Assembly (NCBI GenBank): GCA_945788625.1
Contig: CALZMQ010000034.1
Location: 1 to 38,585, forward strand
From: an uncultured Woeseiaceae bacterium
GTDB lineage: Bacteria; Pseudomonadota; Gammaproteobacteria; Steroidobacterales; Woeseiaceae
DNA length: 38,585 bases
Direction of reading: 5' to 3'
Below, one piece after another: positions 33,530-38,585 of the stretch. Both the position numbers and the translations under genes were made by a program. Positions within the stretch are counted from its first letter, which is position 1. Every line of letters starts with the position of its first letter. The notes under the pieces were generated by a model, which searched no databases, was not told the DNA's origin, and saw only the letters and a program-made list of their open reading frames with translations.

Positions 33530-33617
33530 TATGATGCATTGCGAGCATCGTTTGCACGACTAGAAAAATAACAAGGGGAATAGCCTGATTCGCCAGACAG
33601 CCGCCAGCATCGCGGGC

Positions 33618-35468
33618 ATGATCGCGTACCTGTTACTCTCTACTCTTGCCTCGCAGGCATTTGCCGACGATCTCGTTGTGGAATCTCCGAAAGTTCTTCT
33701 CACCGATGTCGGCTTCGACGTTTCGATCAGCGGTCTCGAGGCCGGCAAACGTACTGATTTGCTCATCAATGGCGAGGTGGTCGCTTCCGGCTCGGAAACA
33801 AGCCTCGGCGCGACGGACATCGAAGTTCATCAACGCGGAACGACACAGCTAGAGCTTCGGCAGGGCGGCGAGTTGGTGGTGCAAAAGGGAATTCCGACGA
33901 TTCCTGCGTGGGTTTCGATAATGCCGCCATTCATCGCGATCCTGCTGGCGTTTCTTTTGCGCTCGGTCATTCCGGCGTTGTTCGTCGGCCTGGTAGTTGG
34001 TGCATGGGCGGTCAATGGTCTTACCGGGTATGGCGCTTTCACCGGTTTTTTCGAAACAGTTACGGTTTATATCCTGAATACCGCCATCGACTCCGATCAT
34101 ATGGCGATAATGGTGTTCACATTCCTGATCGGCGGCATGGTCGGCGTAATCTCACGCAACGGCGGCATGGTCGGCATCGTCGATAGCATCATGCCCTTCG
34201 CCCGGTCGGCGCGACGCGGCCAGGGGGTCGTCGCCCTGTTGGGCCTGTCGATTTTCTTCGATGACTACGCCAATACCATGATTGTCGGCAATGCCACGCG
34301 ACCGATGAGTGACAAGCTGCATATCTCGCGCGAGAAGCTGGCATACCTGGTCGATTCGACAGCGGCACCGGTATCGACGATTGCTGTCATTACCACGTGG
34401 ATCGGCTTTCAACTTGGACTGATCGATGCCGCCGTGGAGAACATCGAAGGAATCAGCCAGACACCGTACGTACTGTTCCTGAACTCGATTCTCTACAGTT
34501 TTTACCCGTTCCTGGCAATCTTCTTCGTGTTTCTCATCGTCTACACGCGCAAGGACTTCGGCCCGATGTACAAGGCCGAGATACGCGCAAGACATACCGG
34601 TGAGGTCAGGCGTTCCACGGCGGCTGCAAGCACCGATAAGTCGGGCGACGAGTTCTATCACAAGGATAAGATACCGTGCCTCGCGAGAAACGCCGTACTG
34701 CCGATCGTAACCATGGTGCTGACAGTAATCATCGGGTTGTACATTAGCGGCGAAGGCGAGACCATCACCGATATCATTGGCAGCGCCGACCCTTATGGGG
34801 TATTGATGTGGGCGTCCTTGCTGGGCTGCCTGATGGCCGCAGGCTTGTCGCTGGGTCAACGATTACTGACACTGGATGAGACCATCGACGCATGGCTCGC
34901 CGGTGCGCGCTTCATGATGACCGGCCTCGTCTTGCTGGTGCTTGCCTGGGCCATCGCCGACGTCGCAAACGTCTTGCAGACGGCACCCTATCTTATTTCC
35001 GTGCTGGGCGACTCGCTGTCGCCATACACGCTGCCGACGATCGTCTTCTTGCTCGCCGGCGCCACGGCATTTGCATCGGGATCAAGCTGGGGCGTTATGG
35101 CAATTCTGATGCCGCTTGTCATCCCGCTGTGTTGGGCTGTCTTACAGGCCAACGGTATAGCCGATGCGGAGCATATGCATATACTCTACTCCTGCATCGC
35201 TTGTGTACTGACGGGCGCTGTCTGGGCCGATCATTGCTCGCCGATATCCGATACCACCGTGTTGTCCTCCCTCGCAACAGGCTGCGATCACATGGACCAC
35301 GTACGCACTCAGCTGCCGTACGCAATGCTCGGAGGCATCACGGCAATATTAGTCGGTGTCCTGCCGGCGGGATTCGGTGTGCCCTGGTTCCTGTTACTAC
35401 CGACCGGGGCAGTCGCATTGGTCGTGGCGCATCGTTTCCTGGGCAAACCGGTGGACCAGGTCGTTTAG
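33618..35468 (+). CDS. NhaC-family Na+/H+ antiporter with N-terminal exported domain
   Basis: A 616-residue protein. From the ATG at 33618 it has a short signal (MIAYLLLSTLASQAFADD), then about 75 residues of beta-rich, Ig-like sequence (LEAGKRTDLLINGEVV, TTQLELRQGGELVVQ), then an NhaC-type transporter with about 11-12 membrane helices. LLGLSIFFDDYANTMIVGNATRPMSD with the conserved acidic pair, VDSTAAPVSTIAVITTW and GAVWADHCSPISDTTVLSSL are family motifs. The frame is open upstream to 33564: CTG (33585) or ATT (33588) behind AAGGGGA would give a better basic signal peptide (IRQTAASIAG...), so the true start may be non-canonical. It is 88 bases after fdsA; co-transcription is possible. Confidence 0.88.
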   Translation: MIAYLLLSTLASQAFADDLVVESPKVLLTDVGFDVSISGLEAGKRTDLLINGEVVASGSETSLGATDIEVHQRGTTQLELRQGGELVVQKGIPTIPAWVSIMPPFIAILLAFLLRSVIPALFVGLVVGAWAVNGLTGYGAFTGFFETVTVYILNTAIDSDHMAIMVFTFLIGGMVGVISRNGGMVGIVDSIMPFARSARRGQGVVALLGLSIFFDDYANTMIVGNATRPMSDKLHISREKLAYLVDSTAAPVSTIAVITTWIGFQLGLIDAAVENIEGISQTPYVLFLNSILYSFYPFLAIFFVFLIVYTRKDFGPMYKAEIRARHTGEVRRSTAAASTDKSGDEFYHKDKIPCLARNAVLPIVTMVLTVIIGLYISGEGETITDIIGSADPYGVLMWASLLGCLMAAGLSLGQRLLTLDETIDAWLAGARFMMTGLVLLVLAWAIADVANVLQTAPYLISVLGDSLSPYTLPTIVFLLAGATAFASGSSWGVMAILMPLVIPLCWAVLQANGIADAEHMHILYSCIACVLTGAVWADHCSPISDTTVLSSLATGCDHMDHVRTQLPYAMLGGITAILVGVLPAGFGVPWFLLLPTGAVALVVAHRFLGKPVDQVV

Positions 35469-35863
35469 CCGCGGCGAAACCCGGTTATCGCCAACAGCGA
35501 CAACACCACTCCCGTACCGAACAATGCGTAAAGAACCGGGCGCGTGTAAGGACGCGCGAAGTCGCTCATGGCCGGTTCCAGGAAGAACCCGGCCACGAGA
35601 CCGACCGGCGACAGCAACAGGACGGCCGACACGACGGCCTGAATCCCAGGTCGGAGCACCGGCGCATCATCGGAAAGATAAACGCCGAGCACCACGTTGA
35701 GGACCGCTACCAGCAATAAGTAATTGTGGCTCGAGCGATACAGCATGCGCGGCCCGTCGTCCATGCCGACCAGGTGGTTGTGGACCTGGTCCATGTACTG
35801 GCCCTGTAAGGCGAACACGATCAGGCACAGCATGCCCACAACCAGGTGTGTTTTTCTGAGCAT
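35465..35863 (-). CDS. Small four-helix membrane protein, unknown
   Basis: A 132-residue protein with four predicted membrane helices (about 5-22, 46-64, 75-96, 108-126) and short loops. The first loop holds QVHNHLVGMDDGPRMLYRSSHNYLL, with several His residues that could bind haem or metal. No family is recognised with confidence; the pattern of H..LL..A..N...G.YL is like small conserved inner-membrane proteins of gammaproteobacteria. The start has GAGG-like sequence upstream. The 3' end overlaps the NhaC gene end by 4 bases on the opposite strand. Confidence 0.7.
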   Translation of the reverse strand: MLRKTHLVVGMLCLIVFALQGQYMDQVHNHLVGMDDGPRMLYRSSHNYLLLVAVLNVVLGVYLSDDAPVLRPGIQAVVSAVLLLSPVGLVAGFFLEPAMSDFARPYTRPVLYALFGTGVVLSLLAITGFRRG

Positions 35864-35881
35864 CGGCCCTCCGACAAAATA

Positions 35882-36349
35882 TCACGCACGGTCTACCCGC
35901 GCAGCGTAGCAGCCGAGCTTCGCATTGTGTATGTGCAGGTAGTCGACCACGTCGTTCGCCAGCATGCGGCCGAGCAACGCTTCGAGGCGCTCTCCCTCGA
36001 TCACGTCGGCATCGATCATCATTCCGGAAGCATCGAACGCGCGAACCGACAGCAATCGATGTCTGAACATCCCGGGTACTTCGTTGCGGTCGGGAACTGC
36101 CTGGGTCGCCTGCTCGCGAACGAAAATCGCGTGACTCGAGCGAAACGGTGTCTGCGCGGGCTGGTGTTCGTAGTTCATCAACAGCACGGTTTCGCCCACT
36201 TCGGCATCCTGCAGGGAAACTCGACAGGGATAGCCGGGTTTGTTATCCGCAACCACGCGTTGCACACCCTGCCTGGCAAGCGCCTGCTGGTCTTGTCCGA
36301 AGAGGTGACTGAATTGATCGATGTCGAGGGCGCTGAATTGATAATCCAT
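35882..36349 (-). CDS. DUF1203 domain protein
   Basis: A 155-residue cytoplasmic protein recognised as DUF1203. It begins FSALDIDQFSHLF, then has VVADNKPGYPCRVSLQDAEVGETVLLMNYEHQPAQTPFRSSHAIFVRE, the diagnostic central motif with conserved Cys, Glu-His and His. It ends in DYLHIHNAKLGCYAARVDR, also conserved. The ATG at 36349 has AGGAGC five bases upstream; a longer frame to 36376 is rejected. DUF1203 proteins are usually single genes of unknown function; the conserved His/Cys suggest metal or ligand binding. Confidence 0.88.
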   Translation of the reverse strand: MDYQFSALDIDQFSHLFGQDQQALARQGVQRVVADNKPGYPCRVSLQDAEVGETVLLMNYEHQPAQTPFRSSHAIFVREQATQAVPDRNEVPGMFRHRLLSVRAFDASGMMIDADVIEGERLEALLGRMLANDVVDYLHIHNAKLGCYAARVDRA

Positions 36350-36515
36350 GACTTGCTCCTGGCGATCCACGGGCACCGATTCTAATCCATTAATTGCCCA
36401 ACTCTGGCCACTTACGGACCTGTAAGCAAAGAAGAGCGAGTGCGAAATCCGGCTTGCGTGCTAGTCTAATTGTGCCGGCAACGGCGACCGGCAAGATCAG
36501 GATTCGGGAGCTACT

Positions 36516-37112
36516 GTGAAAGTCTACGGGGATATTCGGTCGGGCAACTGTTACAAGATCAAGCTGACGATGTCGCTACTCGACATGCCGCACGAGTGGG
36601 TGGCTGTCGACATACTGGCCGGTGAAACCAACACCCCGGAGTTCCGGGGCAGGAACCCGAACGGCAAGGTTCCCGTGCTCGAGTTGCCGGACGGGCGCTG
36701 CATCTCCGAGTCCAATGCGATCGTGAATTATCTCGCTGCAGGCTCTACCTACCTGCCCGACGATCCGTTCGAGTTGGCGCAGGTCCAGCAATGGCAGTTC
36801 TTCGAACAGTACAGCCACGAGCCATTTATCGCGGTCGCACGATTCATCGCCAAGTACCTGGGGCTACCCGACGAGCGCCGCGACGAGTACGAGTCGAAAC
36901 AGGCCGGTGGCCACAAGGCATTGTCGATCATGGACGCACATTTGTCCGATGCGTCCTGGTTTGTCGGCGATCGCCTCACGACCGCGGACATTGCGCTGTA
37001 CGCCTATACGCACGTCGCACACGAGGGCGGGTTCGACATTTCACCCTATCCCGCCGTGCAGCGGTGGCTGGAGCGGGTCGCCGACCAGCCCGGGTATGTT
37101 GCGATGGAGTAA
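36516..37112 (+). CDS. Glutathione S-transferase family protein
   Basis: A 198-residue cytosolic GST. The N-terminal thioredoxin-fold domain (1-75) has SGNCYKIKLTMSLLDM, with the active Ser/Cys region near residue 9-12, and NGKVPVLELPDGRCISESNAIVNYLA (cis-Pro and the gamma-glutamyl-binding SES). The C-terminal helical domain has the DRLTTADIALYAYTHVAHEGGFD N-capping motif. The start is GTG at 36516, after GGGAGC. The substrate cannot be predicted. Its upstream region 36350-36515 is shared with the DUF1203 gene. The nearest downstream gene is convergent, with a 2-base gap. Confidence 0.92.
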   Translation: MKVYGDIRSGNCYKIKLTMSLLDMPHEWVAVDILAGETNTPEFRGRNPNGKVPVLELPDGRCISESNAIVNYLAAGSTYLPDDPFELAQVQQWQFFEQYSHEPFIAVARFIAKYLGLPDERRDEYESKQAGGHKALSIMDAHLSDASWFVGDRLTTADIALYAYTHVAHEGGFDISPYPAVQRWLERVADQPGYVAME

Positions 37113-37114
37113 GG

Positions 37115-37531
37115 TCAGTCGGGCATGTCGCCCGTGTCTGACTCTGCTTCATCGCCGGGCGTCAGCAGCTCCGTGTCGTCGACAGCTTTCGGCTGTGGTT
37201 GCGGCTCAGCTTCCGGCTCCGGTTCAGCTTCTGGTTGCCCTCCCGGCCCGCACTGCCAGCCGAGGCCTTCGAGCTTCGCGATGAACTCCTCCGTCTTCTT
37301 TTCGCAATAGCCGGATTCGTTCGCTGCGTGCCACAGCACCTGGCGCTCGCCAGGTGCCTCGGTGTCCTTGTAGTAATGGACTTCGCAGGGCACTGCCATG
37401 CTGGTTTCGTGCAGGATCTCGACGCGCCTTTCAAGGCCTCCGTAGGTGCACTTGTAGCTCTGCGCACCTTGCGCGTATGCCAGGACCGGTAGCAATGTGC
37501 CCAGAATGATGCTCAAGCATTTTGCGTTCAT
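37115..37531 (-). CDS. Small secreted Cys-containing protein with Pro/Glu-rich tail
   Basis: About 138 residues. The signal peptide is MNAKCLSIILGTLLPVLAYA. The mature domain of about 75 residues has conserved-looking features (SYKCTYGGLERRVEIL, VPCEVHYYKDTEAPGERQVLW, SGYCEKKTEEF, GWQCGPG) with four Cys, probably two disulfides. An acidic, low-complexity tail of alternating Pro, Glu and Gln follows. The domain looks like a conserved uncharacterised periplasmic protein of gammaproteobacteria; no function is known to me. The ATG at 37531 has TGGGAG at a good distance; the ATG at 37546 would add five residues before the signal. It follows the nhaD gene by 27 bases and may be co-transcribed. Confidence 0.75.
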   Translation of the reverse strand: MNAKCLSIILGTLLPVLAYAQGAQSYKCTYGGLERRVEILHETSMAVPCEVHYYKDTEAPGERQVLWHAANESGYCEKKTEEFIAKLEGLGWQCGPGGQPEAEPEPEAEPQPQPKAVDDTELLTPGDEAESDTGDMPD

Positions 37532-37558
37532 GTCGCGTACTCCCATCAGTTGCCGGCG

Positions 37559-38585
37559 TTACCCCGGGGCGACGCCTGTAAGACCCTTGTTGACCAGCAT
37601 GTGTACCCAGATACTGAGAGCATAGCCTGCGGCAATTGCCGGTGCCCATTTGAGATGAGAAAAAAAGGTGTACAAACCGCGCGCCTGCCCCATCAGAGCA
37701 ACACCGGCTGCCGAACCTATGGACAACAGGCTGCCGCCGACACCGGCAGTAAGCGTCACCAGCAACCACTGTGCCAGATCCATATCGGGGTTCATCTGCA
37801 GGACAGCGACCATAACAGGGATGTTGTCGACAATTGCCGATGCGACTCCTACCAGGATGTTGGCGATGGTGGGCCCGAGTTCCACGTAGGCGTATTGCGA
37901 GAGCTGCTCGAGATAGCCTATAAAGCCGAGCCCGCCGACGCACATGATGACGCCGAAGAAAAACAGCAGCGTGTCCCACTCCGCTCGCGCGATCTCGCGA
38001 AAACTGTCGAATGCGGCCACGTCTCCGACGCGGCCAACCTTTTTGGCTTGCTCAACACCGTCTTTGTGCGTGATGCGCAGGTAGTAACCGAACATCTGCA
38101 GGTACGCAAGGCCTGTCATCATGCCGAGAAACGGCGGCAGGTGCAGGAAGTTGTGAAACCCGACCGCCGTGGCAATGGTGCATCCGAACAGGAACATCAT
38201 TACCTTTGCGCCGCGTTTCATCCGGATAACCTCGTTATCGACGGTCGGGCATTCTCTTGGCACTGCCAGAGACATGGCGACAGCCGGCACGAGATAATTG
38301 ACGACAGACGGAATGAACAGTGCGAAAAACGTCTGGAATTCGACCACGCCCTTTTGCCAAACCATCAGTGTCGTAATATCGCCGAATGGACTGAACGCTC
38401 CGCCGGCATTCGCCGCCACAACGATATTGACGCAGCCGATACTCACGAATCTCGGACTGTCTTTGCCCACGGCCAGCAGCACTGCACACATAACCAGCGC
38501 TGTCGTCAGGTTATCGATGAGCGGCGAAAGGAAGAAAGCGAGAACGCCGGTGATCCAGAACAATTGCCGGTAGCTGAGCCGGCGG
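37559..38585 (-). CDS. nhaD: NhaD-family Na+/H+ antiporter, N-terminal part cut by window edge
   Basis: About 341 C-terminal residues, open to the window edge (the last visible upstream codons read RRLSYRQ). LFWITGVLAFFLSPLIDNLTTALVMCAVLLAVGK is the NhaD/ArsB core with the conserved DNLTT. FVSIGCVNIVVAANAGGAFSPFGDITTLMVWQKG follows, then SAIVDNIPVMVAVLQMNPDMD and TAGVGGSLLSIGSAAGVALMGQARG. NhaD exports Na+ or Li+ in exchange for protons in marine and haloalkaliphilic bacteria. About a quarter to a third of the protein, including the start, is missing. It is the second Na+/H+ antiporter family in the window. Confidence 0.93.
   Translation of the reverse strand, partial: RRLSYRQLFWITGVLAFFLSPLIDNLTTALVMCAVLLAVGKDSPRFVSIGCVNIVVAANAGGAFSPFGDITTLMVWQKGVVEFQTFFALFIPSVVNYLVPAVAMSLAVPRECPTVDNEVIRMKRGAKVMMFLFGCTIATAVGFHNFLHLPPFLGMMTGLAYLQMFGYYLRITHKDGVEQAKKVGRVGDVAAFDSFREIARAEWDTLLFFFGVIMCVGGLGFIGYLEQLSQYAYVELGPTIANILVGVASAIVDNIPVMVAVLQMNPDMDLAQWLLVTLTAGVGGSLLSIGSAAGVALMGQARGLYTFFSHLKWAPAIAAGYALSIWVHMLVNKGLTGVAPG

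Noticed and set aside
36400..36440. CTTAC/GTAAG inverted repeat upstream of the GST gene
   Set aside because: Arms of five bases only and no flanking consensus; expected by chance.
1..38585. tRNA genes, rRNA, CRISPR arrays, insertion sequences or prophage integration sites
   Set aside because: None seen: no regularly spaced repeats, no transposase or integrase frames and no recognisable tRNA cloverleaf. The lone sheath gene is not accompanied by other phage genes.

Overview
The window looks like chromosomal DNA of a high-GC, probably marine or saline gammaproteobacterium. Supporting signs are a LysM/YkuD L,D-transpeptidase, SohB, lipoyl synthase, Spy/CpxP-type and OmpA-type envelope proteins, a high-potential iron-sulfur protein, an NAD-linked Fds-type formate dehydrogenase, and two unrelated Na+/H+ antiporter families (NhaC and NhaD) within 5 kb. 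A lineage such as Woeseiales or Steroidobacterales would fit, but that is inference from gene content only. No rRNA, tRNA, CRISPR array, insertion sequence or integrase was seen. Many genes overlap by 1-14 bases (ATGA, GTGA, TGATG, TAGTG), and TTG or GTG starts are common.

Region 1 (1-6660, all minus strand), in transcription order: an orphan contractile phage-tail-sheath homologue; an ECF sigma factor; a single-TM putative anti-sigma factor; a Spy/CpxP-like periplasmic protein; a DUF1800 lipoprotein gene with a frameshift; a Tat-exported DUF1501 protein; and the start of a DUF885 lipoprotein. The sigma / membrane protein / periplasmic protein triad resembles the CnrH-CnrY-CnrX logic of extracytoplasmic sensing.

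Region 2 (6744-12469): a PLP-dependent D-cysteine desulfhydrase/ACC deaminase homologue on plus. On minus are an M48 protease lipoprotein, an L,D-transpeptidase, a previously easy-to-miss 45-residue charged protein, SohB, LipA and a 65-residue protein. Two copies of a 28-bp terminator-bearing repeat lie upstream of lipA.

Region 3 (12807-17864): an OmpA-family envelope protein, a doubtful convergent ORF, a secreted PKD-domain protein with a good sigma-70-like promoter and a very strong bidirectional hairpin terminator, an alpha/beta hydrolase coupled to a YigB-like HAD phosphatase, and glyoxalase I.

Region 4 (24787 down to 17879, minus): a six-gene MoxR / DUF58 / DUF4381 / BatA / BatB-BatC fusion / BatD operon in which every junction overlaps. 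Divergent from it are an unknown lipoprotein and a DUF192 protein.

Region 5 (26039-33529): an AspC/TyrB-type aminotransferase, HiPIP, then fdhD-fdsG-fdsB-fdsA, an NAD+-dependent molybdenum formate dehydrogenase operon behind a perfect 7-1-7 Fur-box palindrome.

Region 6 (33618-38585): an NhaC-family antiporter with an extra N-terminal exported domain, a small membrane protein, DUF1203, a glutathione S-transferase, a small secreted Cys protein, and an NhaD antiporter cut by the window edge.

The most unusual items are the lone tail sheath gene beside the ECF sensory cassette, the Fur box on the formate dehydrogenase operon, the duplicated terminators before lipA, and the terminator-like hairpin that abuts the ribosome binding site of the aminotransferase.
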